64,000 bases of DNA, taken from contig CAMCYD010000001.1 of assembly GCA_945883785.1 (NCBI GenBank), forward strand, positions 62,001-126,000. Direction: 5' to 3'. The translations under genes and the position numbers were made by a program. The stretch comes from Helicobacter pylori PMSS1. Its GTDB lineage: Bacteria; Campylobacterota; Campylobacteria; Campylobacterales; Arcobacteraceae. How positions within the stretch are numbered: position 1 is the first letter of the stretch; each line of letters opens with the position of its first letter. The notes under the pieces are model-generated. The model worked only from the letters and a program-made list of their open reading frames with translations, made no database searches and had not been told where the DNA came from. This document shows positions 9,875 through 19,272 of this stretch, piece by piece.

Positions 9875-11290
9875 ATGGAAACTGCAAATAACATCATCCT
9901 GTCACAAAACAAAGCTTATGAAGAGATTGTAGCAAAACTAGAAAATATCATCAAAACAAATATGGTGTGGGATAATGAAATTTCACTTAGCGGAGCAGCT
10001 GGAACAGGTAAAACTTATATCACTACAAAACTTGTAAAAGCACTTCTTACAAACTATCATATCACTATCACTGCACCAACGCATAAAGCTTTGCAAGTAC
10101 TTAGACAAAATCTAATCGCACAGGAAATAACAACTGTGGATACAAAAACTATCCAATCTTTTTTAAATATTAAACTTGTAACTGACTATGACAAAGGAAT
10201 TCAAAAGTTTGAACCCATAAAATCGAATGAAAAAGACACTACTACAACTGATATTCTCATCGTAGATGAAAGCTCAATGATTAGTGAAGATATCTATAAT
10301 TATATAATCAAAGAGATAGAAAAAAGTAGAGTAAAAGCTGTTCTTTTTGTAGGTGATGAGTATCAGCTCTTGCCAATTGATAGTGACACAAATCAAATAT
10401 TTAGCATAAGAAATAAATATAAACTCACTCAAATTGTAAGACAAGCGAAAGATAGCTATATTATTACTATGGCTACAAAAGCTAGAAGCATCATCAAATC
10501 AAAACAATATATCTCAATTAAAGAATTTTTTGAGGATGTAGCATTTAAAGATAAAATACAATTTTTTCACTCTATTGAAGAGTTTCACAATGATTTTTGT
10601 ACACCTGATACTTGGGCAAAAAAAGACAAAGTAATCGTTAGTTTCACAAATAAAAGTGTTGATACTCACAATCGTGTAATACGAAGAAAATTTTGGGAAG
10701 CACAAAATGTTTTGAATCCAGACACTCTTCTCAAAGGGGATAAAGTGATATTTCAACAAGCCAATGTAATTGATGAAAAAATCATTCATCAAAACAGTGA
10801 TATAGCTGAGCTTTCAAGTGCTATAAAAGAGTATTTGGGTTCATTGCAAATTTATTTTTGGGATTGTAAAGATTTACAAGGTAAGCCACTAAAAGTTGTA
10901 GCTCCAGAGTCTCAAGGAAGATTTGAGATGATACTCAACAAACTTGCGAAAGCTGCAAAAAATAATAAATACTATGAGTCAAGAAAAATAATGTGGAAAA
11001 ACTTTTTTGATCTCAAAGATATGTTCGTTGATGTGAAATATACCTATGCTTCAACTATCCATAAAGTGCAAGGTAGCACTTATGAGACTGTGTATATCGA
11101 CTTAACTGAGATAGAAAATATGAGAGATAAAGATATGATGTTTAGACTTTTGTATGTTGCACTTACAAGAGCTTCTACGGATGTCAAAATACTCCTGCCA
11201 AATAGTACAAATATGCTTTTAGCAAAAATGCAAGATGATATTTTAAACTCATTGGATGAACAATTTAAAAATCTTGGAATAGATTTGTAA
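9875..11290 (+). CDS. AAA / RecD-Dda-like DNA helicase
   Basis: LSGAAGTGKTYITTKLV Walker A, ILIVDESSMIS, C-terminal YASTIHKVQGSTYETVYIDL and LYVALTRAS. Confidence 0.8.
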   Translation: METANNIILSQNKAYEEIVAKLENIIKTNMVWDNEISLSGAAGTGKTYITTKLVKALLTNYHITITAPTHKALQVLRQNLIAQEITTVDTKTIQSFLNIKLVTDYDKGIQKFEPIKSNEKDTTTTDILIVDESSMISEDIYNYIIKEIEKSRVKAVLFVGDEYQLLPIDSDTNQIFSIRNKYKLTQIVRQAKDSYIITMATKARSIIKSKQYISIKEFFEDVAFKDKIQFFHSIEEFHNDFCTPDTWAKKDKVIVSFTNKSVDTHNRVIRRKFWEAQNVLNPDTLLKGDKVIFQQANVIDEKIIHQNSDIAELSSAIKEYLGSLQIYFWDCKDLQGKPLKVVAPESQGRFEMILNKLAKAAKNNKYYESRKIMWKNFFDLKDMFVDVKYTYASTIHKVQGSTYETVYIDLTEIENMRDKDMMFRLLYVALTRASTDVKILLPNSTNMLLAKMQDDILNSLDEQFKNLGIDL

Positions 11291-11292
11291 TG

Positions 11293-11324
11293 GGACAAAA
11301 TATGGGTATTAAGAGCTATATAAT
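11293..11324 (+). promoter_or_regulatory. Shared promoter box: GGACAAAATATGGGTA-N10-TATAAT
   Basis: Core conserved, N10 spacing exact. Confidence 0.75.
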
Positions 11325-11379
11325 GTGGTCAAGAAAGTGAAACTAAGATAAAATAATACAATAAAAAAGGGAAAAGAAT

Positions 11380-13797
11380 ATGAATATTAACAAATTAAAA
11401 CAAGATCCGTTTTATATGGCTTTGTGGACAACTGATGAACTTCAAGTTCGTATAGATGATGGTTTTGATATAAATGAAAAACATAATGAAATGCCATTAA
11501 TCTGTTTTGCTTTACAGTTTGGAAATACCGAAATAGTGAAATTCTTACTAGAAAAGGGTGTAGATGTAAACACTTCATTTAATAATGTATCATTTATAAC
11601 AATGGCTTTGCAGTTTGGAAATATGCAAGTGGTTGAAATATTACTTGATAAAGGTGTAGATGTTAATTCTAGAGTTAATAATACTCCATTGGTTGCATTT
11701 GCATTTTTAATGAATGGTATTGAATCGGTTAAGTTGTTGGTCAGTTACGGTGCAAAAATAGAGTTTGAAGACTTTGAATATAAAACATTATTAGATATGT
11801 CTTTATTATTTTGTGATATTGGGATGATAGATTTTTGTTTAGAACAAGGGCTCAAAATTAATGATGGATTTTTACTTGAATCATTAGAATACACTCGTAA
11901 AGATAGATATATTTTTCCTAGAGAAGAGATTATTAGTTCATTTAAAGAGAAAAAAACTATTCAAAATGAATTTGATGAGATAACTAAAAATATCAATAAT
12001 ATTGAAAAATTATCGAATGATACTATTGGATATGGAGAAGATATAATAGTTTCGATAAAAAGACCAAAAATCTTTTTTGAAGTACAAAAATCTTTAATTG
12101 AAGGTGATGATAGTAAAGTTTCCAAGTTAAGACAAGAGTTAGATGCTATGCCAAATGTTAAAGATAATATCTTTAGTGAAACATGGGAAGAATTTGATGA
12201 AATGTTTAAAAAATCAAATGAAATTAATCCATGTAGTAAAGCTGAATATGAAGAGTTAAAAAATCGAAATTTTACAATAGATAATAATGGTATAGATATA
12301 TTAATTGCATCACTCAATACAAAATTACAAAATGATAGTATTGAGGAGAAAAAAAAGCTATTAGAAGATGCAAATAAAGAAATTGAGGAACGAAAAAGTA
12401 AGCTAATTGATAAACTTGAGAATTTAAACAAAACACATAAACATTTTAATCAAATTAGGGTGCAATTTCAAGAGTTAAAAAATAAAATGAATTTGGTACT
12501 CTTTCGTTTAAATACTCTTCAAGATAGGATGACAGAATTAAAGATTATAGATTTAATCAAATTATTTATTCAATATGGTGGAGATATCAATTATCAAAAT
12601 GACTCAGGTAAAACTGTTTTGATGTTTTTATCAGAAGATGGCTATGCTGATTGTATTGAATTATTGATACATAATGGTGTTGATGTCACTCATAATATTG
12701 AAAGTGTTTCGGCACTAAGCTTTGCATATAAAAATAGCCACCATGAAATTGTTAGATATTTGATAGAAAATGGTGCAAATGTAAATTGTAAAACACACAA
12801 TAGTCATAGCTTATATCATAATGCAGTACATAACAAAGATCGAAAATTGATTGATTTAATCAAAAAGTCATCAACATATATCAATCATAATCCTGATGTT
12901 TTAGTAAAATTATTACAAAATTTTACTATTGATAAACCTATCAAATACTCCACTCACAATGAATTTAAACAATTCTATCCATTAATGAAAAAAGAGTATG
13001 GTGGTTTTGATGGGTATATGGATGCTGTTAAAAAACAATTTGAGAGTATAGAAAGTGAGCTTGAAGAGTTATCACCAAATCTATATGAAAAGATATACAC
13101 ATTTTTACTAGAAACTAATCCTGATGAAAAATATAGTTGGTGTAGTAAAACTCATATAAATATTGGTTGGTCAAGTTTGGAGGGGCTTAGGGAATGGTGT
13201 GATGAGGGCAACAATCCATTTGATTTTGTACTTAAAAAACCAATCACTTATGAAGTTGATTTTGAAACTATCACTATCAAAACTTTTGAAGGGGTTATAA
13301 ATCTCTTCAAGCAAGAGATTGAGGTAAGAGATAATTTTAAAAATCTTGAAAATTTATTTGCTAATCAAGTTGATAATCTAGGGGAAAGTTTTCATCTTGA
13401 TTTATCAACTGCAAAATTAGGTCGTCAGTTTTATACCGATACTCAAAAGTTTTCAAATGTGCTTGATAAGATATTTGCTGATATGAGTACAAGAACAATT
13501 AATCCAGATATTGAAGTGAGTACCACAGAACTAGATGATAGAAGTATTGAGATAAAAATCACTCAAGTTGATTCATTTGGAGGTAAAAATGCTCAAGCTA
13601 TGTATGAGGAGATAAATGATGGTGATTTTGCAGATATCAAAGAGTCTCTTACAAATCTATGCGATTGGAGCATTGAGAGCAGCTTTGAAGATGAGCATTT
13701 TAGAGTAAACTACCTACATAGCAATAATGTAAAAGATATTGAGATTTTAGAATCAAAAATAAAAGGATTTACTCATATTTTGAGGTTTTATAAGTAG
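11380..13797 (+). CDS. Ankyrin-repeat protein
   Basis: Repeats such as ICFALQFGNTEIVKFLLEKGVDVN and KTVLMFLSEDGYADCIELLIHNGVDVT. Confidence 0.85.
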   Translation: MNINKLKQDPFYMALWTTDELQVRIDDGFDINEKHNEMPLICFALQFGNTEIVKFLLEKGVDVNTSFNNVSFITMALQFGNMQVVEILLDKGVDVNSRVNNTPLVAFAFLMNGIESVKLLVSYGAKIEFEDFEYKTLLDMSLLFCDIGMIDFCLEQGLKINDGFLLESLEYTRKDRYIFPREEIISSFKEKKTIQNEFDEITKNINNIEKLSNDTIGYGEDIIVSIKRPKIFFEVQKSLIEGDDSKVSKLRQELDAMPNVKDNIFSETWEEFDEMFKKSNEINPCSKAEYEELKNRNFTIDNNGIDILIASLNTKLQNDSIEEKKKLLEDANKEIEERKSKLIDKLENLNKTHKHFNQIRVQFQELKNKMNLVLFRLNTLQDRMTELKIIDLIKLFIQYGGDINYQNDSGKTVLMFLSEDGYADCIELLIHNGVDVTHNIESVSALSFAYKNSHHEIVRYLIENGANVNCKTHNSHSLYHNAVHNKDRKLIDLIKKSSTYINHNPDVLVKLLQNFTIDKPIKYSTHNEFKQFYPLMKKEYGGFDGYMDAVKKQFESIESELEELSPNLYEKIYTFLLETNPDEKYSWCSKTHINIGWSSLEGLREWCDEGNNPFDFVLKKPITYEVDFETITIKTFEGVINLFKQEIEVRDNFKNLENLFANQVDNLGESFHLDLSTAKLGRQFYTDTQKFSNVLDKIFADMSTRTINPDIEVSTTELDDRSIEIKITQVDSFGGKNAQAMYEEINDGDFADIKESLTNLCDWSIESSFEDEHFRVNYLHSNNVKDIEILESKIKGFTHILRFYK

Positions 13798-13835
13798 TTT
13801 TGATATAATAATCTATAAATAAATGGAGGTACAGT

Positions 13836-14153
13836 ATGTCTATTTTACAAAAAAATGAAATCATTGAAAAATTGCATAGTGTCAAAAATAAATATTCACC
13901 AGAAGGATTCATAATCAAAGGTCTCTTTGGTTCTTATTCTAGAGATGAAGCAGATGAAAATAGTGATATTGATATACTTGTAGAAGCAACCCCAGAATTT
14001 GCTAATCGATACGGATTTAAAGCAATTGAACGAATCAAAGAGATTCAAAAAGAACTAAGTGAGTTTTTCAATATATCTGTTGATTTAGCGGATAGCTCTG
14101 GTATGGGGAAAACTGCTAAAAAATTTATCATAGATAGAGCTATTTATGTCTAA
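13836..14153 (+). CDS. mntA: MntA-type nucleotidyltransferase antitoxin
   Basis: GLFGSYSRDEADENSDIDILVE (GSxxR...SDxD); overlaps HepT by 8 nt. Confidence 0.85.
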   Translation: MSILQKNEIIEKLHSVKNKYSPEGFIIKGLFGSYSRDEADENSDIDILVEATPEFANRYGFKAIERIKEIQKELSEFFNISVDLADSSGMGKTAKKFIIDRAIYV

Positions 14154-14511
14154 AGAATCTATTAGTAAAATTTATCTTATCTTAGAAAAAATAGAGTATA
14201 TAGAACAAATCGTACAAAATTCTGGTGGTATAGTCAATGCACTTGAAGATGAGATGATGGTGCGACCAGCGATACTTATGCATCTTACAGCGATAGCAGA
14301 ACAATTCAATAAACTAAAAACTTCCAACAGTGATGAGATTTTAAGCCATTTCGAAAAAGATGATTTAAAAGGACTTTATGATGTAAGAACTTATATCGCC
14401 CATGATTATGAAGGGATCAATCTAGCTATCATTGAATGGATAATACGATATGGTTTAGATAGATTTAAAACAGTGTGTAAACAAATTATAGATGCAAAAG
14501 AAGCACGATGA
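14146..14511 (+). CDS. hepT: HepT-like HEPN toxin
   Basis: DVRTYIAHDYEG carries the R-X4-H-x-Y HEPN motif; paired with MNT protein. Confidence 0.85.
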   Translation: MSKESISKIYLILEKIEYIEQIVQNSGGIVNALEDEMMVRPAILMHLTAIAEQFNKLKTSNSDEILSHFEKDDLKGLYDVRTYIAHDYEGINLAIIEWIIRYGLDRFKTVCKQIIDAKEAR

Positions 14512-16763
14512 AAAAAATAGTACTTATAGAAGATAGATACAAAAGACAACAAAGTTTTTTAGAACACAATAATATCGATATAGATAAATATTCAGATATT
14601 TTAGAAAATTTCATAGAAGAAAAGGCTTCAAATCTACTTGAAAATATCACTAATAATAGTTTTGATTTAAAAGAGTTTGACTATATAATTTGTCATAAAT
14701 CTGTCCAATATGATAATACAAATACTCAAATCATAGGCATTTTAAGAGACTACTGTAAGAAATACAATAAAACTTTGGTACTTTTTTCTGGTGGTATATC
14801 GGTAAACTATTATGATAATAGTGAATTTGAACTACTAGAACTTAACTCAAAAACTTTTTATAGCCAAAATTTAGTATTTTTTTTGGAAACCATAAAAACT
14901 AAAAATGAAGATATTATGATGCTTTGTTACGGAGAACATTGGAAGCAAAATATTGTTGCAAATGTTTTAGAAAAGACAAATAGACTTATAACTAAAATAG
15001 AAGAGAAAGCGAATTATATTAAAATAGTAAATTTCATAGGTATAGAAAAATTATCTAAAATTGATTATGAATTTTATAAGCTTGAAATTGACAACAATCA
15101 AACCACAAAAAATGAAATAGAGAAATTGAGAGATAGTTTGTCAGGTTATTTTAATCAATCAAAAATCTCTTCAAAAAAAACAAAAACTTTGAAAATTCAT
15201 AGTAATAATGTTATTGATATTGAATTTGATGATGAGATATTATTTCAAAGTAGCGATGAAATCGATACCTACATCTCTTGTATTATTAAAGAGCTAGTTT
15301 CAAAAGAGTGTGACACAATCTTTATCAAAGATAATCTTTCTTCAAATTACCTTGAGCTTTATGGACTTAGAGTTGCTTATCACATCAGATTGTCTAGTGA
15401 ACTTGGGAATAGAAGATTTGTACCAATTGTGATAATTAGTGATTTTGAGGAAGCTACCTTAAACGGATTTACAAAGGAAGCAAATATTCTTTTTACAGAG
15501 GGAACCTATATTTGCAAAAATACAAAAGAGGAAATAGAGAAGTATCAATCACTTGAGCTACAAGGTGTAACAAACTATGATGAGTTTTTAAATGATATAG
15601 AAGTAACACCACCAAAAGACACATCAGGAAGCCACGATATAGCAAACAAGTGGAGTATCTATAGATGGGCTGAATTTTTAGGTACAAAAAGTGAAGCGAT
15701 AGATGAAAATAAAAATGAAGTTGAAAATGAACTTTATTTTAAATATCTCAAAGCCCTAAACGAAACACAAGAGAATGAACCAATAAAGATCATTGAACCA
15801 ACAAAAAAAGGGAAAGTTTTACTTATAGATGATGAGTGGAATAAGGGTTGGGCGGATATTTTAAAAACAGCTCTTGCGAAAGACGGACTGGAATATGGTA
15901 CATTTGAATACGATTTTAAAGATAAAACACAATTTAATCTTTATATGCAAATACAAAAAAAGATAAAAGAGTTTGATCCTGATGTGGTGCTACTTGATTT
16001 AAGACTAGCACAAAGTGATTATGAAAATGATGATTTTGAGAGCTACACAGGGGCAAAAATCCTCCAAAAAATCCATGAAATCAATGCTGGTATCCAAGTA
16101 ATAATGCTAACAGCTACAAGCAAAAGCACCATACTAGAAAAACTTTACCAGAAGAAGATATTAGGATATATCAAAAAAGAGCATCCTGAAGATAAAAGTA
16201 TAGATACAGTTGAGAATATCAATAAGCTTGTTGAATTAGTTGATAGTGGATTAAAGAGAAAATATTTAAAAAGCATATTTTTAACTAGAAGTAATATTTT
16301 ATCTATTTTAGAAAATGATATTTTTGCTCAATATGGTTTAGACATTGAGAATTATGAGCCGTATTGGATCAAACTTCAAGTTGAAACAAAATCTATTTTT
16401 GACATACTTGATGGAAACAGTGAAAATAAATATTTATATGCAATGGTATCGATTGCGAGTAGTTTAGAGACAATTTTGACAATTTTTGTGCGAGATAGGC
16501 ACAATGAACAAAATTTATTTTGGGATGGCACAATCTGTAATGCTGATAGTTTGAATGGAAAATTAAGAGCATTATTTCATCAAAAATTTGAGTATCCAGA
16601 AAATAATAATGAAGGCTATCCTCATAATAAAATAAATATGAATACTCTAATTCAAAGAAGAAATGACTATCTGCATACAAGACAAGTTATTACTATAACC
16701 TCAGAACAAATCACATCTTGGTTTAATAAGTTACGAAGAATGATTGAAATTGTTAATCATTAA
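14508..16763 (+). CDS. Receiver-domain protein with C-terminal HEPN-like motif
   Basis: LLIDDEW...DVVLLDLRL...VIMLTATSK...GYIKKEH receiver residues; degenerate receiver-like N-terminus (MKKIVLIEDRY); C-term RRNDYLH (R-X4-H). ATGA overlap with hepT. Confidence 0.65.
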   Translation: MKKIVLIEDRYKRQQSFLEHNNIDIDKYSDILENFIEEKASNLLENITNNSFDLKEFDYIICHKSVQYDNTNTQIIGILRDYCKKYNKTLVLFSGGISVNYYDNSEFELLELNSKTFYSQNLVFFLETIKTKNEDIMMLCYGEHWKQNIVANVLEKTNRLITKIEEKANYIKIVNFIGIEKLSKIDYEFYKLEIDNNQTTKNEIEKLRDSLSGYFNQSKISSKKTKTLKIHSNNVIDIEFDDEILFQSSDEIDTYISCIIKELVSKECDTIFIKDNLSSNYLELYGLRVAYHIRLSSELGNRRFVPIVIISDFEEATLNGFTKEANILFTEGTYICKNTKEEIEKYQSLELQGVTNYDEFLNDIEVTPPKDTSGSHDIANKWSIYRWAEFLGTKSEAIDENKNEVENELYFKYLKALNETQENEPIKIIEPTKKGKVLLIDDEWNKGWADILKTALAKDGLEYGTFEYDFKDKTQFNLYMQIQKKIKEFDPDVVLLDLRLAQSDYENDDFESYTGAKILQKIHEINAGIQVIMLTATSKSTILEKLYQKKILGYIKKEHPEDKSIDTVENINKLVELVDSGLKRKYLKSIFLTRSNILSILENDIFAQYGLDIENYEPYWIKLQVETKSIFDILDGNSENKYLYAMVSIASSLETILTIFVRDRHNEQNLFWDGTICNADSLNGKLRALFHQKFEYPENNNEGYPHNKINMNTLIQRRNDYLHTRQVITITSEQITSWFNKLRRMIEIVNH

Positions 16764-16773
16764 TAAAAGTGTT

Positions 16774-16805
16774 AGACAAAATATGTCCAAATAAAACACT
16801 ACAAT
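16774..16805 (+). promoter_or_regulatory. Shared promoter box: AGACAAAATATGTCCA-N10-TACAAT
   Basis: Core conserved, N10 spacing exact. Confidence 0.75.
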
Positions 16806-16830
16806 CCCGAAATTAAATTCGGAGAATAAT

Positions 16831-16962
16831 ATGCAAAAAATAGTACTAAAAATCCCTAAACTCAAAACTAGAGTTACATGGGGATTCAACCCAGTAACTA
16901 GAACAAAACCTAGTAAAAAACTTTATAGTCGTAGCAGTAAAAAGATGATTGATTATGAATAA
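16831..16962 (+). CDS. Small basic protein, 43 aa (MQKIVLKIPKLKTRVTWGFNPVTRTKPSKKLYSRSSKKMIDYE)
   Basis: Absent from the ORF track; GGAG ribosome-binding site 6 nt upstream and promoter box immediately upstream. Confidence 0.6.
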   Translation: MQKIVLKIPKLKTRVTWGFNPVTRTKPSKKLYSRSSKKMIDYE

Positions 16963-16972
16963 AAATACAATC

Positions 16973-17004
16973 AGACAAAATATGTCCACTAAATTTACTA
17001 CTAT
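16973..17004 (+). promoter_or_regulatory. Shared promoter box: AGACAAAATATGTCCA-N10-TACTAT
   Basis: Core conserved, N10 spacing exact. Confidence 0.7.
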
Positions 17005-17040
17005 ATCATTTGAGTTTATCGAATAATTAAGAGGTAAAAG

Positions 17041-17199
17041 ATGAGAGAAAATACTGAAACAAAAACTAAAGAAGATATTGGAATGAATTTAACTAAATGT
17101 AATCAAGAACGACTTAGTGGCTTATTAATACTTGGTGAAATAGATGCAGGTACTTATTATCATTCTAAGAAACATTATCAGCTAGAAATCAAAGTTTAG
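17041..17199 (+). CDS. Small hypothetical protein, 52 aa
   Basis: MRENTETKTKEDIGMNLTKCNQERLSGLLILGEIDAGTYYHSKKHYQLEIKV*; preceded by AGAGG and a shared promoter box. Confidence 0.45.
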   Translation: MRENTETKTKEDIGMNLTKCNQERLSGLLILGEIDAGTYYHSKKHYQLEIKV

Positions 17200-17324
17200 C
17201 TAAAAGATTTCTATTAAAAATTAAAAATTTCTTCACTAGAAACGACAAAGAAACTGAACCAGAATAAATTTGATATTTAGAAGGTAGCAGTATAATAAAA
17301 AATAAACACCCAAAGGAAAAACAA

Positions 17325-17786
17325 ATGTACAATAAAATGATAGCAATAGGAAATCTTACAAAAGATATCGAATTTAAAACTCTTCCAAGTGGAAATGCTC
17401 TTGCAAAAGGATCAATCGCAACAAGTCATAAACACAAAGGATCTGATGGTACTCAAAAAGAGGAAGTGTGCTTTTTAGATTTTACAATCTTTGGAAGAAT
17501 GGCTGAAGTAGCCAATCAGTATTTAAAGAAAGGTTCTAAAGTTATGCTTGAGGGGAGATTAGCACTTGACGAATGGACTGGAACAGATGGGCAAAAAAGA
17601 ACGAAACATTCTTTGATTGTTGCAGAGATGAAGATGCTTGGAAGTAAAAATGATTCATATCAAAATCAGGATGAATATACACAACCACCAAGAATGGAGT
17701 CAAATATACCGACACAAGCACCCATCACACAAAAGGAAGTACGAGAGATAGATATAGATATAGATATGGATGATATACCATTTTAA
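17325..17786 (+). CDS. ssb: Single-stranded DNA-binding protein
   Basis: MYNKMIAIGNLTKDIEFKTLPSGNALAKGSIATS OB-fold; C-terminal DMDDIPF. Confidence 0.95.
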   Translation: MYNKMIAIGNLTKDIEFKTLPSGNALAKGSIATSHKHKGSDGTQKEEVCFLDFTIFGRMAEVANQYLKKGSKVMLEGRLALDEWTGTDGQKRTKHSLIVAEMKMLGSKNDSYQNQDEYTQPPRMESNIPTQAPITQKEVREIDIDIDMDDIPF

Positions 17787-17836
17787 CATGCATCTAAATA
17801 AAACTATTTTTAAAAACAATTACACAAAATATTCTC

Positions 17837-17873
17837 ATTAGATTTTTATCTCAATGAGATATAAAAATCTAAT
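17837..17873. promoter_or_regulatory. Long hairpin between ssb and ftsA-like gene
   Basis: ATTAGATTTTTATCTCA / TGAGATATAAAAATCTAAT near-perfect inverted arms (2-nt bulge), no T-tract following. Confidence 0.5.
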
Positions 17874-17904
17874 ATTCAAATAGGTAAGGAAATAAATAAA
17901 TTCT

Positions 17905-19227
17905 ATGAATAAAAGTAATAAAACAATTTTAGCATTAGATATAGGTTCAAGCCAGATAGTATCTGTTTTAGCAACTAGCGATAATAACAAAAATATAGAT
18001 ATTCTTGGTTTTGGAAAAGCACAAAGTGAAGGGATAGAAAAAGGGAATATTACCGATATGATCCTTGCATCAAATGCTATAAGTGATTCTGTTCTTCTCG
18101 CAAAAAGTTCTTATGATGTGATTGATGAAACATATGTAAGTGTTTCAGGAATCGATTCAAAATCTGTTAAAAGTAAAGCAAATATTTCAATTTTTAATGG
18201 ACATATAACTTCAAAAGATATAAAGCAAGTGTTTTTAAAAGCTCTTCAAGATATCCAAGATTATCAATATGAGGTAATTCATTGTATCCCCATCCATTTT
18301 AGAGTAGATGATTCTAGTTATATTGATAATCCGTTAAATATCAATGCAACTAAGCTAGAGGTATATGTAAATATTATTATGATAAAAAAGTCAATTTTGA
18401 ATTCAATAAGTGAAATTCTTAGAAAAACAAACCTTCATAATATTCATTATGTGTTAAATTCCTATGCAACAGCACTTGCAACTGCAGATATTGAAAATAA
18501 ACAAACTTCTACTATGGTTATTAATTTAGGTGCAACCACTACAGAATTTGCAGTATTGCAAAATAGAGCAATAGTACACAACGATATAATAGCTATCGGA
18601 AGTAAAAATTTGACAAATGATATCTCTCTAATTTTAAAGACTTCCAAAAGTAATGCCGAAGATATTAAAAAGAAACATAGTACCCTTTTGTATATAGAGG
18701 ATAATCAATCGTATAAAATCAAAGTTCCATTTATTGGAAACGAAGCAATGCAAGAGGAGATAACTCTTGAGTATATCCAAAAGATTACCCATGCTAGAGT
18801 TGAAGAGATATTTGTGTTAATACACAATAAAATTCAAAATAGTAGTTTCTATGAAACTCTCAATACTATAGTTCTTACAGGTGGAATGTCAAAACTTCCT
18901 GGAATTATATATTTAGCTCGTGCCGTTTTCGCTAGTGTTCATATACAAGTGAAAGCACCAAAAAACTTTCAAAATGGATATATTAATTTTAACGATCCTA
19001 GATTATCATCTTTAGTAGGTTTAATTATGTATGGATTAGAAACAGAATATTTTTGTGAATTTGATTCAAATAAAAATCTAAAGGGGATTGTTGTTGCTGA
19101 AAAAATTGAACCTTCGCCACAACAACAAGAGCTTATAATAGAACCGCCAGAAGCTCCAAAGGAACAAACAAATAGAGTTAATAGTGAGATAATCAAATGG
19201 AAAAATAAGATCTTAGAGTGGATTTAG
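17905..19227 (+). CDS. ftsA: FtsA-like actin-family division protein
   Basis: ILALDIGSSQIVSVLA, EKGNITDMILASNAISDSVLLAK, VLTGGMSKLPGIIYLARAVF, amphipathic C-term EIIKWKNKILEWI. Confidence 0.85.
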   Translation: MNKSNKTILALDIGSSQIVSVLATSDNNKNIDILGFGKAQSEGIEKGNITDMILASNAISDSVLLAKSSYDVIDETYVSVSGIDSKSVKSKANISIFNGHITSKDIKQVFLKALQDIQDYQYEVIHCIPIHFRVDDSSYIDNPLNINATKLEVYVNIIMIKKSILNSISEILRKTNLHNIHYVLNSYATALATADIENKQTSTMVINLGATTTEFAVLQNRAIVHNDIIAIGSKNLTNDISLILKTSKSNAEDIKKKHSTLLYIEDNQSYKIKVPFIGNEAMQEEITLEYIQKITHARVEEIFVLIHNKIQNSSFYETLNTIVLTGGMSKLPGIIYLARAVFASVHIQVKAPKNFQNGYINFNDPRLSSLVGLIMYGLETEYFCEFDSNKNLKGIVVAEKIEPSPQQQELIIEPPEAPKEQTNRVNSEIIKWKNKILEWI

Positions 19228-19272
19228 TAACATCTTTGATAAGAGAAATAAAATAGAATACAAAGGAAACCT

